Below, one piece after another: positions 1 to 8,960 of a DNA stretch of 64,000 nucleotides. The stretch lies in assembly GCA_016717145.1 (NCBI GenBank), contig JADKGD010000034.1:1-64000 (forward strand). The letters run 5' to 3'. How positions within the stretch are numbered: the stretch's first letter is position 1; the number at the start of each line of letters is the position of its first letter. The position numbers were made by a program, and so were the translations under genes. This DNA is from Saprospiraceae bacterium. Its GTDB lineage: Bacteria; Bacteroidota; Bacteroidia; Chitinophagales; Saprospiraceae. A model generated the notes under the pieces. It did not search any database, had not been told where the DNA came from, and saw only the letters and a program-made list of their open reading frames with translations.

Positions 1-377
1 GCGTCCGGAGTTTAACTCATGCAAACAATTAGAATGTGTTTTTAATCTCTAGAATAGTCCATCACCTCGAGATACCCCCTCCACCATAATACTAATCCAA
101 CTGAGACAGGTCTCATTATCATTACCCATCTGGATGAGCGTACTACAACTATTCGTTTTGCTTCTGAGCAGGAGTAGTTTTATTTGATAGCCTTGGTATG
201 TGACCAGGGCTATCTTTCCAATTGTTAAAATATAAAGAATTTTTTGGACAAGCTCCATTTTAATAATAAAACACAATAATAAATAATTACTAATTTTTCG
301 ACTTAGGAGATGGATTTAGTATATTTGGGCTATATCCTTTTTTTTGTGTGTTTATACTTTTGAAATTAAAAAGAACA
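1..377. repeat. Left-edge intergenic stretch starting with a short direct repeat
   Basis: The first ~28 bases (GCGTCCGGAG...CATGCAAACAA) recur with about four mismatches at 1345-1373, immediately downstream of the small membrane gene at 1397-1582. A following patch (cctcgagataccccc) also resembles the 3' end of that gene (reverse reading ...VSRG). The left edge is therefore probably the tail of a diverged second copy of the same cassette. I see no convincing gene here; the rest is A+T-rich leader for the next gene. Confidence 0.5.
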
Positions 378-1224
378 ATGAACGAAAAAATAAAATACTT
401 AAGTTTCATTTTTTATACTGTTTTTAACAATTAATTGTTTTGGTCAAAATAAGAAATACAATATCCAAATTTTTGATAATACTATGATTGAAAATAAATT
501 TGTCTACCAGGTGACAGAAGTTAAAGATTATAGGCCATTTTCGGAAATAACATCTGGTGTTGTTAATATTGGAAAGATTGATGATAATTTGTACTATATA
601 TATTCATCAGAAAGGTATCCCACGTTTCAAGGTGATTTATTGAAAAAGGATTTCATATTCCCACTCTTCTTTAAGTTTAATAACAAAGATTCTCTAGAAT
701 ATGAAAATATAAATAAGGTTCCTAGCAATATTATTAAAGAATTAACGAAAAGATTGGGATTGAAAAATGAATATTTCAATACGTATACTGTAGAGAATGG
801 TAAAGAAATAATATCACATATGTTAAATTATAAAGAAATAATTACTCCATTATTTATGATTAACAATCAATCTTTTGAGAACACTGTAATTGACACTTTA
901 TTTAAACGTTCAGCACACAATACACCGATACAAGCTAAAATTGAAATTAAAGTTGGTATGTATAATAATGGACTCTATCTTTCAAAACTATATTCAACAG
1001 CTCCATCCATTGAAGATATTAATCCAGAAGAAAATTTAAAAATGGTTAATATTGAAAAAGACAAAGGGCATTTTATCTTTGAATATACTTTGAGGTCAAT
1101 TAACAGCTTGATCCAAGAAAATTCTTATCTAATGAACTCATTGGTTCATGAAATTCATGATCATGGAATGGGATTGAATGGTAAAAAAAGAATTTTGACA
1201 ATTCTAAGAATAAAAGAAAATTAA
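378..1224 (+). CDS. Hypothetical exported protein (frameshift in signal peptide)
   Basis: Not recognised. The long open frame begins with an internal Met at 484, but an ATG at 378 (MNEKIKYLSFIF) opens a hydrophobic leader. After one base is restored in the T-rich run near 420-435 the leader runs into ...LTINCFGQNKKYN and then continuously into the main frame, giving a ~281-aa protein with a Sec-type signal peptide. The mature part is rich in Asn/Lys/Ile with no family motif that I know. It sits alone between two copies of a short direct repeat (1-28 and 1345-1373), so it may be an inserted cargo gene. The open frame is certain; the start and function are not. Confidence 0.6.
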
Positions 1225-1344
1225 CACAATCTAAGAATCAGATATTATTCTGTAAACATGTAGACTATAATTATATTGAAAAACTTAGCCTTCTAATCCA
1301 TCTTATTTTTTTTATAAGTATTAAACAAAAAAGGCCCCGAACCA

Positions 1345-1373
1345 GCGTCCGGAGCCTAACCCATGCAAACAAC
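1345..1373. repeat. Second copy of the ~28-bp direct repeat
   Basis: GCGTCCGGAGcctAACcCATGCAAACAA matches positions 1-28 at about 24 of 28 bases. The copies lie 1.34 kb apart and bracket the hypothetical gene at 378-1224. They may be the conserved 3' flank of a duplicated small-gene cassette rather than insertion footprints. Confidence 0.55.
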
Positions 1374-1396
1374 CAAAACTTAATCTCAACCTTACC

Positions 1397-1582
1397 CTAA
1401 TCCTTAGGCTTTTCAGGTGGCCAAAATCGATTCAATCCCCTCGATACCCCAAAACTCACAATCGCACCCACACAAGCCAGAATACCCGTCTTAAGTATAT
1501 CGCTGCCATCCACGATTCCAATGAAGGCGATCAAGGTACCACCGATCGTACCCATGGCCTGATCACTATGGTGAATTCCCAT
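1397..1582 (-). CDS. Small two-helix membrane protein (61 aa)
   Basis: Starts MGIHHSDQAMGTIGGTLIAF and has two hydrophobic segments (about residues 11-25 and 30-48) ending in a charged tail PPEKPKD. The start is fixed by a strong AGGAGG Shine-Dalgarno about 6 bases upstream, unusual for Bacteroidota. It overlaps the 3' end of the preceding small gene by 17 bases, so the two are translationally coupled. Function unknown. The size, hydrophobicity and position after a DUF5675 gene recall small phage/element accessory proteins (holin-like), but I see no diagnostic motif. Confidence 0.6.
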   Translation of the reverse strand: MGIHHSDQAMGTIGGTLIAFIGIVDGSDILKTGILACVGAIVSFGVSRGLNRFWPPEKPKD

Positions 1583-1823
1583 CGATACCTCCTTCTCCCT
1601 TTTGCCCGATGACATCATCTCCAATGTTCGTAAACTGACTTACAGCTGTAGCCACACCGCCAGCGGTCACCAGGTAGCCACCAATAGTCACCACTGCTGC
1701 AGGAAGCGACACCGGAGCAGTCAGCAACACCGTACCCACACCTGCCATAATCAACCCAATATTTCGCAGCACTTTAAAAACTTTGGCGTCGGTGCCTTAG
1801 CCCTCTTCTATGATTTTACTCAT
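1566..1823 (-). pseudogene. Small hydrophobic protein with in-frame TAA
   Basis: The intact part (from Met at 1772) reads MLRNIGLIMAGVGTVLLTAP... and is an alanine/valine/glycine-rich hydrophobic protein. Reading upstream in the same frame gives MSKIIEEG-stop-GTDAKVFKVLRNIG, whose ATG at 1823 overlaps the DUF5675 stop codon as ATGA. That coupling argues that the true start is 1823 and that the TAA at 1797-1799 is a mutation or base error. If it is real, only the shorter form could be made. Function unknown; part of the same four-gene minus-strand cassette. Confidence 0.5.
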
Positions 1824-2246
1824 CACTTTTTTTTACTTTTAATTTCAATAAAAAAAATGTTCGCTCTTCTCTCCACTATTTTCTTCAGATTCTCGTCAAT
1901 GATATAGTTCAAAGCCAGTCTGGAATTACTGACCCTTTCCTAATTCCCACTCAAAGAGAACACCGGAGCTATACAGCCCCGGAGTTCCTTCTGAGCATCA
2001 TTGGCCACATGTACCAGGATACCAGATCTACCTTTCACACCATTTACCTGCAGGCACTCGCCGAACTTTGGATGTTGAATGATGGCCACTGGATAAACTC
2101 CTTCCGGCAACACGAACACGATTTCCCATTTTTCGCTCATTATTGGCCCATCTCAATTCAATACTCCTACACAGCAAGATACCTTGGATAAATATCATCC
2201 CATCCGTCCAGCTATCCCGATACAACCTTTGAAGCTCAATTACCAT
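1823..2246 (-). pseudogene. DUF5675 family protein, frameshifted and with an in-frame TAG
   Basis: The N-terminal piece (MVIELQRLYRDSWTDG...RSIELRWANNERK) and the central piece (PEGVYPVAIIQHPKFGECL...GILVHVANDAQKELRGCIAPV) together match the DUF5675 pattern. They are joined by a small indel near 2110-2125. The central piece ends at a TAG (1940-1942), but the same frame continues for ~38 more codons (SRLALNYIIDENLKKIVE...), family-like, to a TGA at 1823 that overlaps the next ATG. DUF5675 genes are common in Bacteroidota phage-like cassettes; the molecular role is not established. Confidence 0.6.
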
Positions 2247-2387
2247 CTTAAATCTACATTAGATAATTCTTAAATGACTGATCTTTACCTGGGCCATTTT
2301 TCAGCGAGTCTCCTTTAGGATTAAGGTAAAGGAGCGAAAAATGGACCATCAAACTCAATCTCAGCCTTAAACCACTCAAAATTAAAC

Positions 2388-2411
2388 CTTAAACGATTAA
2401 ACCTTAAACGC
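2388..2411. repeat. Short tandem repeat (ttaaaccttaaacg, 2 copies)
   Basis: Two adjacent copies of a 14-15 base unit lie just past the end of the MARQGGLL-family gene. Too short to interpret. Confidence 0.4.
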
Positions 2412-2418
2412 CGAAGGC

Positions 2419-3171
2419 TTAAACCACTTCAATCACCGCCAGTGAATTATATCCACCATTCTTAAGAGAATACTGAACACCATTCACCTCTTGAAAAAAC
2501 TCAATCTCCAGTACAAACACATTGATCCCTGTAGCCAGTGCAGGTGTTGAAGCAAATGTCAGCCCAACATCAGTTGTTGCATTGTTGATCGGAAGGTTTA
2601 CCGTATTGCTGATCAATGTCTCAAATTCACCGCTACTGAAATCCACTTTAGACCATCCCGCTTTAACACTCATATGTGTAGATCCGGGCGCATAAGAAAT
2701 ATCCATCATAGGTATCAACCCTTTGATATCTATTGCCCCACTGCTTGTATTGAGCGTGTACGCTTTATACAAAATACCGCTAAGCACAGCCTTCACATTA
2801 AAATTAAAACCCTTCAGCACCGCTTTTCCTTCCGGAAGATCAAAGCCCTCATGTACATGCCTTTCACCCCGGGCATTGGCAGCATCCAGGTTTTTGACAT
2901 CTGTCATCAATTTGGTCAGCCTCGATGTGACCAGGCCATCACTGGCAGTCATCATCAAATTTCGAAATGCAGTGCGCAATAGTTTTCCGGCCCCTGCCGA
3001 CATTCCGAATTCTGCCCCATTCTCTCTTGTGCGCTGAAATGTCGCATCATTTGCGATACGATCACCAGACACCCCACCTTTGGTCCTTACAAGATAACCA
3101 TCTTTTGATTTGTAAAATGAAAGGTCTTCGAGCTTGCCCACTACCTTCAACAAACCACCTTGTCTTGCCAT
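2419..3171 (-). CDS. Conserved Bacteroidota protein of unknown function (MARQGGLL family)
   Basis: About 250 aa from the Met at 3171 (MARQGGLLKVVGKLEDLSFY); an upstream in-frame Met at 3255 is possible but adds an untypical leader. From memory, proteins with this opening and with an EFFQEVNG...LKNGGYN ending form a conserved family in Bacteroidota, often beside DUF5675 and tiny membrane proteins as seen here. No enzymatic motif is visible. The cassette arrangement suggests a structural or secreted component of a phage-like or contact-related system, but this is inference. It leads the four-gene minus-strand cassette. Confidence 0.65.
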   Translation of the reverse strand: MARQGGLLKVVGKLEDLSFYKSKDGYLVRTKGGVSGDRIANDATFQRTRENGAEFGMSAGAGKLLRTAFRNLMMTASDGLVTSRLTKLMTDVKNLDAANARGERHVHEGFDLPEGKAVLKGFNFNVKAVLSGILYKAYTLNTSSGAIDIKGLIPMMDISYAPGSTHMSVKAGWSKVDFSSGEFETLISNTVNLPINNATTDVGLTFASTPALATGINVFVLEIEFFQEVNGVQYSLKNGGYNSLAVIEVV

Positions 3172-3516
3172 ACGACTACTTTTTAAATTGTTAAATAATG
3201 AATCAAAGATATTTGTTATTTTCCCACAATATTCCATATATGCAAAGTGTTTCATTATTTTTAATGACTATTTTATAATAATTAGTACTTTATTTATACA
3301 CTTTTAGATATTTATTACCTAAATATTCCCACTATGTATTTATATTTGCATCATATATACTCTTATAAATAACCGTATTTCAAACTTACCAGACTACAAT
3401 TCTAAAAAGACAAACCCGAATTTTATAAAATGCCTTCCAAAGTAGCATACTCTATGGATGGTGTATGGATGGTATATGGATACTGTATAATTTGGTTAAT
3501 TGACATTGGAATAAAA

Positions 3517-3672
3517 ATGAGTAAAACGATAAGAGTCATCATCTACCCCAAAGATATCGTTGCCATTACAGGCAAAAGTTATCAGTCGGCATGGAGCCTG
3601 CTCAAAAAGATCAGGCTATATTATCATAAACAGCCACATCAGGTTGTGACTGTATTTGAGTTTTGTCAGTAG
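3517..3672 (+). CDS. Small DNA-associated-like protein (51 aa)
   Basis: MSKTIRVIIYPKDIVAITGKSYQSAW... resembles short Bacteroidota proteins with a helix-turn-helix-like core (DIVAITGKSxxSAWxLLxKIR) ending in EFC, which occur in mobile elements. I take the Met at 3517; a longer frame opens at 3430 but adds Trp/Met-rich sequence. The C-terminus may be shortened, since related proteins usually run some residues past EFC. The gene is convergent with the RteC-like gene and overlaps its last bases. Confidence 0.45.
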   Translation: MSKTIRVIIYPKDIVAITGKSYQSAWSLLKKIRLYYHKQPHQVVTVFEFCQ

Positions 3673-4547
3673 CATGAATATAGAATGTAAGTGATATTAT
3701 TTCCTTTTGATTGATGGCCTTTTTCATCTGATTGATCGATATCGTCGATTATCACCTCCTTCAGGTAATCCAAAAATTTGGTAGGATCATGGCTGCCTTT
3801 AATATCCTGATATTTTCTATGATAGTCCTTAAGGTCCACATTAAATATAATTTGAACAAAGTGAATGACATCTTTAATAGACGCTAGGCCATTGTTGATT
3901 CTTCCCGACTTCACTAGTGCCCTAACGATTAGAATCAATTCATTTTTGCTGCCCGTCCATACTAATTTTGGATAGTCTTTTATTTTCTCATCGATAGTGC
4001 GGAGATCATTTATGTTGTATAAAATTCTTCCATCATAGATGCTGCTTCGATTAGTGCAAAGATATGGTTATTAAGAGAATTTCTGGTAAATATTCTGTGA
4101 TCCTTTTCTGTACTTTTTAACCTGTAATAAGTAATAAGTTCCTGGTTTTCATTATAAAAAGTGCTGATATTTTCATACGCTGTATCGTAATGTGCTTTCT
4201 TTACCTTTTTAGAACCCATCGGCACATTCAATTCTATCGCAAGCAATTTATTATAGAAAATGCCATACTTTTGAAATCTTGGCTTCTCATATTTATAATA
4301 ATCTATTTCTTCCTTCAGCGTGACAAAAGTATAGCTACTTTCATGTTCAGCAAGTTCATCACTGAATCCAATAAAAATATGTAATCTGGAGATAGGGCGT
4401 CAATTGACTTTGAATAACCCAATAGTCGATCAGGACATAGTTTTTCAAAGTCATTACAAATCGTATGTAGTTTTTCAAACAGCACTTTTGATTCTGTTTT
4501 AGTTTGTAATTAATCTCTTGTAGGTTTTTTGGGTAGTAAATGATCAT
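3666..4547 (-). pseudogene. RteC-family regulator, broken by several indels
   Basis: Three partial frames assemble into an RteC-like protein: an N-terminal part (LFEKLHTICNDFEKLCPDR... in shifted frames, 4380-4547), a middle part (FQKYGIFYNKLLAIEL...MMEEFYT, 4010-4330) and a C-terminal part (LVWTGSKNELILIVRALV...FNVDLKDYHRKYQDIK...TKFLDYLKE, 3666-4010). The C-terminal pattern W-T-G-S-K...FNVDL...Y...TKFL is typical of RteC, known as a regulator of excision/transfer of Bacteroides conjugative transposons. At least three small indels are needed. It lies downstream of the integrase, consistent with an integrative element. Confidence 0.65.
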
Positions 4548-4631
4548 TCAAATATGCTATCATTTTATGCTATATTTATCAGATCATACCATAATTAAAT
4601 TAACCTTAACATCATTGGCGACAATAATGAT

Positions 4632-4663
4632 AAAAAAAGTCCTCATTTTCAGAGGACTTTTTA
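4632..4663 (-). terminator. Intrinsic terminator of the integrase gene
   Basis: Hairpin AAAAAGTCCTC-loop-GAGGACTTTTT with A/T tracts on both sides, 25 bases past the integrase stop on the minus strand; it can act in both directions. Confidence 0.75.
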
Positions 4664-4688
4664 ATTTAGCTAACCAGTATTGGTGTTA

Positions 4689-5947
4689 TTATTTAGCTTC
4701 CTTCCCAGGCAATGCAACTTCATTTGATGGCTTGGCCAGTTTTGCACTCAGCATTTCCATTTCTGCGCCTACCCTTGTTTCCAGTATCTTACCGTATATC
4801 TGAGTCGTCTTGATGCTGCTATGACCTAGCATCTTGCTTGTAGCTTCCATACTTACACCATTACTGAGTAGTACCGTTGTAGCAAAAGTATGCCGAGCGA
4901 TGTGCATGGTCATCGGTTTGGTGATGGCACAAATGTCAGCAAATTCCTTTAGGTAAGCATTTAATTTTTGATTGCTTTTCATAGGTAGTATTCTATTTTT
5001 GCTTAAGCAATATGGGTGGTTCCCATACAGTTTGATGATGTCCATGGCTTGTTCCGTAATGGTACGTTAGATACATTATCAGTTTTTTGCCGAGACGTAT
5101 ATATCCATTTGCGGCCATTGATGCCGGTGCCAATATGGTCAGGTGTTAGATTTGCAGCATCCTTATATGCATAGCCTGTATAACAACAAAATACAAAAAC
5201 ATCACGCACTTCACGCAATCTTTCGATACCTATCTCTTTATCCATAATTCGCTGAAGCTCTTCTTGGTTCAGATATTCCCGGTTTGTAGCTTTTATCGGA
5301 CATTTGAATCCAAACAAAACATTCTTATCGACCCATTCATACTTTACGCAATAGTCCAGCACTCGATTTAAATATTGGATGTATTTAACCAGTGTATTTT
5401 GGTGAAGCTTCAGTTCTGTCTTAAGGTAGTGCTCATACTCGATCCCAAAGGAATATTTAATATCATTAAGTAGGATGTCTTTTTGCTTAAGCTTTAGCTT
5501 CATAAAGTCACCGATACGTGCCGCAAAAGTAGAATACCTGCCATAGGTTATTTTACCTATCTCGATACCTACCAGCTTTTCAAAACTCGAATTGTAGATC
5601 TTGCAGCTGTCCAATAGGTATTTGCGATTATCTGACTGACTGCCAGATAATCGTACGCGTAAAACATCTACGGTTATGTCTTTATCAGCTGCTTTCAACT
5701 CATTGTAAATACAAATGACATCATGTCGCATCTGATCCAGAAGCATATTTTTTGCATTTACCAGAGGTGACAAACCAATGAATTTACCATTCAGTTCATC
5801 CCAATCTGGAATCTGGACCTTTTCGCCTGTACTTATATAAGCTTTTCTTCCTTCGAATAATAGTTTTAAGTATACAGGAACGAGGTTGTCTTGGATTCTA
5901 TCCTTTCTAAGGATAAATGTAATTTTTAAATACTCTAATTTTTTCAT
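4689..5947 (-). CDS. Tyrosine site-specific integrase (one frameshift)
   Basis: A phage/transposon-type integrase of ~419 aa. An arm-binding N-terminal domain (ITFILRKDRIQDNLVPVYLK) is followed by a SAM-like core-binding domain and a catalytic domain with HIARHTFAT (HxxR), MLGH and the nucleophile Tyr in TTQIYGK. The usual first catalytic Arg position reads TGYAYKDA, a substitution typical of Bacteroidota transposon integrases. The frame breaks at 5054-5055: one missing G would restore NVPLREQAMDIIKLYG, joining 5003-5947 to 4689-5045. The gene lies ~300 bp from the 3' end of tRNA-Arg, the classic site of integration. Confidence 0.85.
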
Positions 5948-6194
5948 GGATTAACATGTTTTTAAAACGATTAAGAAATAAAAAGTGTTGCTCCAAGCAG
6001 GTACATTTTTTTGTTAATTTAGTATCAATACGACATTTTTAACATTGGACACCATAGATTTTGGTCATGGCATGGTGTCTATTTGGTGTCTAATAATGGC
6101 GTTTTGCGACAGTGGTAGCTATTTGGTAGCCTATGTTTCATCTGCCATTTAGTGGATTTTGGCAAAGTAATTTTTCATAACTCCTTGAAAATCA

Positions 6195-6239
6195 AACGCC
6201 AAACAAGAAATTTCATGCGATTTTATCTTGTTTGGCGTT
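6195..6239 (-). terminator. Long hairpin after tRNA-Arg, probable terminator
   Basis: AACGCCAAACAAGA (6195-6208) pairs perfectly with TCTTGTTTGGCGTT (6226-6239): a 14-bp stem with a 17-base loop, nine bases past the tRNA 3' end and followed by T-rich sequence on the minus strand. It could also be part of an attachment region. Confidence 0.55.
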
Positions 6240-6247
6240 ATGAATTG

Positions 6248-6321
6248 TGATCTCGACAGGATTCGAACCTGTGACCCACAGATTAGAAATCTGTTGCTCT
6301 ATCCAGCTGAGCTACGAAACC
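6248..6321 (-). tRNA. tRNA-Arg (TCT)
   Basis: Complete 74-nt cloverleaf on the minus strand: acceptor GGTTTCG/CGAGATC (two G-U pairs), D arm GCTC/GAGC, anticodon stem ACAGA/TCTGT with loop TTTCTAA (anticodon TCT), T arm with TTCGAAT, discriminator A, no encoded CCA. Its 3' end faces the integrase, making it a likely attB. Confidence 0.95.
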
Positions 6322-6414
6322 GTAGATGATATGACTTTGTCAAATCGGGTGCAAATGTACCGTTATTTTCGTAATATTGCAAATCTATTTCCATTTTTTC
6401 GCAAATTTATTGTC

Positions 6415-7092
6415 ATGAATCCGGATTCCGTACAAATCAACCCTGAATGGAGACAAGCACTAAAAAGCGCTTTCGATAATCCCAATTTTGATTCACTAAC
6501 TACATTTTTGAAAAATGAAAAAGGAAGCGGTAAAACAATATATCCTCCCGGGCCTTTGATATTTAATGCTTACAATACCATCAATCCTCTAGAGGTAAAA
6601 GTTGTCATAATCGGTCAGGACCCATACCACAACGATGGTGAAGCTATGGGTTTGAGTTTTTCTGTACCTAAAGGTATAAAGGTGCCGCCCTCGCTCAAAA
6701 ATATTTACAAAGAACTTGATAATGATGTGGACTTCACTATTCCAAATCATGGTGATCTGACCGAATGGGCAAAACAAGGGGTTTTTTTACTGAATGCTGT
6801 ATTAACTGTCGAAAAAAACAATCCTGGCTCTCACAAAAATAAAGGTTGGGAAAATTTTACAGATTTTACCATTCAATACCTATCGGAAAAGCAAGAAAAT
6901 CTGGTATTTTTGCTTTGGGGAAATTATGCTAAAAATAAAAAAACACTCATAGATGTGTCCAAACATCTTATACTTGAGGCAGCTCACCCGTCTCCGCTCG
7001 CCGGCAATGCATTTCAGGGATGTAAGCACTTTTCTCAAACAAATCGTTTTCTCATTGACCATTATAAACAAGCCATAAACTGGCAGATTTAA
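6415..7092 (+). CDS. ung: Uracil-DNA glycosylase (UNG family 1)
   Basis: 225 aa from MNPDSVQINPEW. It removes uracil from DNA in base-excision repair. Family motifs are intact: the water-activating loop GQDPYHN, the Phe in MGLSFSVP, LLNAVLTV, and the His loop HPSPLAG. Length is normal. An upstream in-frame Met at 6247 lies inside the tRNA and is rejected as start. The next gene starts 21 bp later. Confidence 0.95.
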   Translation: MNPDSVQINPEWRQALKSAFDNPNFDSLTTFLKNEKGSGKTIYPPGPLIFNAYNTINPLEVKVVIIGQDPYHNDGEAMGLSFSVPKGIKVPPSLKNIYKELDNDVDFTIPNHGDLTEWAKQGVFLLNAVLTVEKNNPGSHKNKGWENFTDFTIQYLSEKQENLVFLLWGNYAKNKKTLIDVSKHLILEAAHPSPLAGNAFQGCKHFSQTNRFLIDHYKQAINWQI

Positions 7093-7113
7093 TACTTCTA
7101 AAATATCCACATT

Positions 7114-7509
7114 ATGACATCTTATAAAATGATCATTTCAGCCATTTTGGGCGCTATTGCTGTCGCTCTAGGTGCCTTTGGGGCTCATGGCTTAAAACCG
7201 CTTCTGGACACAACTCAGCTTGAGACATTCAAAACCGCATCATTGTATCACTTCATTCACCTGGTTGCCATGATGGTATTGGCATTAATACCACAACATA
7301 ACGACAAAGTTATTTCGTTATCATTCAGGCTCTTTTTTGTGGGAATCATTCTGTTTTCAGGATCATTGTATGCTTTGAGCACAAAGTCGCTGATCGGTGG
7401 TGATATGTGGAACTTTTTGGGACCTCTTACGCCCATCGGCGGACTAGCATTTATAGCCGCATGGCTGAATCTGATTCGTTATAAAAGTAACAACCAATCA
7501 CTTCATTGA
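7114..7509 (+). CDS. DUF423 family membrane protein
   Basis: 131 aa with four hydrophobic segments. The N-terminal GAIAVALGAFGAHGLKP and central FKTASLYHFIHLVAM are hallmarks of the DUF423/YgdD family of small inner-membrane proteins of unknown function. It follows ung by 21 bp and may be co-transcribed. Confidence 0.9.
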   Translation: MTSYKMIISAILGAIAVALGAFGAHGLKPLLDTTQLETFKTASLYHFIHLVAMMVLALIPQHNDKVISLSFRLFFVGIILFSGSLYALSTKSLIGGDMWNFLGPLTPIGGLAFIAAWLNLIRYKSNNQSLH

Positions 7510-7558
7510 TTCTTAGGAATATTATATCATTTCTGTACTAGGCCAAGACTTAAATGGA

Positions 7559-8791
7559 TTAAATCTTCTTCTTTGGTTTGCCCTTAAAGTTATTTGATTT
7601 ACCCTTGAATGGTTTTGCACCAAACGTTCTTTTGCTCCTCACAGGGTGCCATTCAGGACTAATACCAATATGTTCCGGCAAATTTATTTTGGATATAGTA
7701 GCGCCGATTAATTTTTCTATATCTGCAAATTTGATCATTTCTTCCGCATTTACAAGTGTAATGGCCACTCCTGTTGCCTCAGCCCTTCCTGTCCTCCCTA
7801 CCCTATGGACATAATCTTCCGCATCACCAGGTACATTGTAATTTATAACCAAATCAATATCCTTAATATCAATGCCTCGTGCCAGCACATCAGTAGCTAC
7901 AATAACCCTCGTCTGGCGCGATCTAAATCGATTTAATACTTCTTCACGCTCCTTCTGCTCAAGATCAGAAGAAATACCTTCTACTTTATACCCTTTCCCA
8001 CTAAGACTTCTCACCACATCATTTACACTTCTTTTGGTAGATGAAAATACAATGATGCTTTCAAAATTTGGTTTATCCTTTATCAAATCATTGATCAGTT
8101 GAGCCTTATGACCATCGTTGACCAGATATGCAGCTTGCAAAACACCCGCTGATGGTTTTGACAATTCGATGGTTACCTCAAATGGATTTACCAAATTTTG
8201 TTTTGCCAATTCACGCATTTTTGAAGGCATGGTAGCACTAAACATAAGGGTTTGTCTGGTCTTCGGAAGTGATTCAATGATTTTTTTTATGTCATCATAA
8301 AATCCCATGTCCAACATTCTGTCAGCCTCATCAAGTATAAGGTACTTGATTTTATCAAACTTAACATTGCCCATATTGATATGGCTGATCAACTTGCCTG
8401 GTGTGGCTACAATTATATCTGCATGACTCTCCAGTCCTTTCCTCTGTACTTCCCACTCATTACCACTGCCACCGCCATAAATGGCAATAGACGACACCGG
8501 AACAAAATAGGCAAAGCCTTGTACCTGCTGCTCTATCTGAACAGCCAATTCCCTGGTAGGTACTATAACCAATGTGCTTGTACCATTATGTGGCTCTACA
8601 GCCATCTTGTGCAGCAAGGGTAACATAAAAGCGGCTGTTTTGCCCGTTCCTGTCTGCGCACACGCAATTAAGTCGCGACCCTTAAGTATTTCAGGAATAG
8701 CTTTTTCCTGTATTAGCGATGCTTTTTCGAAACCCATATAGGAAATTGCTTCCAATATCCGCTCATCTAAACCTATTTCTTTGAAAGTCAT
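7559..8791 (-). CDS. rhlE: DEAD-box ATP-dependent RNA helicase (RhlE type)
   Basis: 410 aa. All DEAD-box motifs are present in order: the Q motif near Glu/Lys/Ala-Ser-Leu-Ile-Gln, Walker A AQTGTGKTAAF, PTRELA, DEAD (LILDEADRMLDMGF), SAT (MFSATMP), ARGIDI and HRVGRTGR. The tail is short and basic (FKGKSNNFKGKPKKK), as in RhlE-like helicases that act in ribosome assembly or RNA turnover. Convergent with DUF423; a monocistronic-looking gene with ~110 bp upstream. Confidence 0.93.
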   Translation of the reverse strand: MTFKEIGLDERILEAISYMGFEKASLIQEKAIPEILKGRDLIACAQTGTGKTAAFMLPLLHKMAVEPHNGTSTLVIVPTRELAVQIEQQVQGFAYFVPVSSIAIYGGGSGNEWEVQRKGLESHADIIVATPGKLISHINMGNVKFDKIKYLILDEADRMLDMGFYDDIKKIIESLPKTRQTLMFSATMPSKMRELAKQNLVNPFEVTIELSKPSAGVLQAAYLVNDGHKAQLINDLIKDKPNFESIIVFSSTKRSVNDVVRSLSGKGYKVEGISSDLEQKEREEVLNRFRSRQTRVIVATDVLARGIDIKDIDLVINYNVPGDAEDYVHRVGRTGRAEATGVAITLVNAEEMIKFADIEKLIGATISKINLPEHIGISPEWHPVRSKRTFGAKPFKGKSNNFKGKPKKKI

Positions 8792-8897
8792 GTATGTTTA
8801 GTTCTTTCCAGAACAACTTATGTATTAATAAAATGCAAATATAAAAAATTATGTGCACAAAGTGTTTAATTAATGACAATAAGTTTATCAGGACTCC

Positions 8898-8905
8898 ATA
8901 CATTT
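8898..8905 (+). promoter_or_regulatory. Candidate -7 box (TAnnTTTG) for the SWIM gene
   Basis: TACATTTG matches the Bacteroidota -7 element, 56 bases before the Met at 8961. No good TTTG -33 box is evident, so this is weak. It argues against using the overlapping TTG (8904) as the start codon. Confidence 0.35.
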
Positions 8906-8960
8906 GCAGGTTGTTTTGCCTAATTATAAATATTTATTTGTTTTGACAGAAAAAAACCAA

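Noticed and set aside
49..276. Minus-strand 75-codon frame at the left edge
   Set aside because: No RBS or domain; its start region only echoes the 3' flank of the small membrane gene at 1397-1582.
1566..1942. Genetic-code change (stop reassignment) in the window
   Set aside because: TAG, TAA and TGA all appear as normal stops in intact genes; the few in-frame stops lie in regions rich in other errors.
6247..6414. Upstream extension of ung
   Set aside because: It would translate through tRNA-Arg; the Met at 6415 gives the normal family length.
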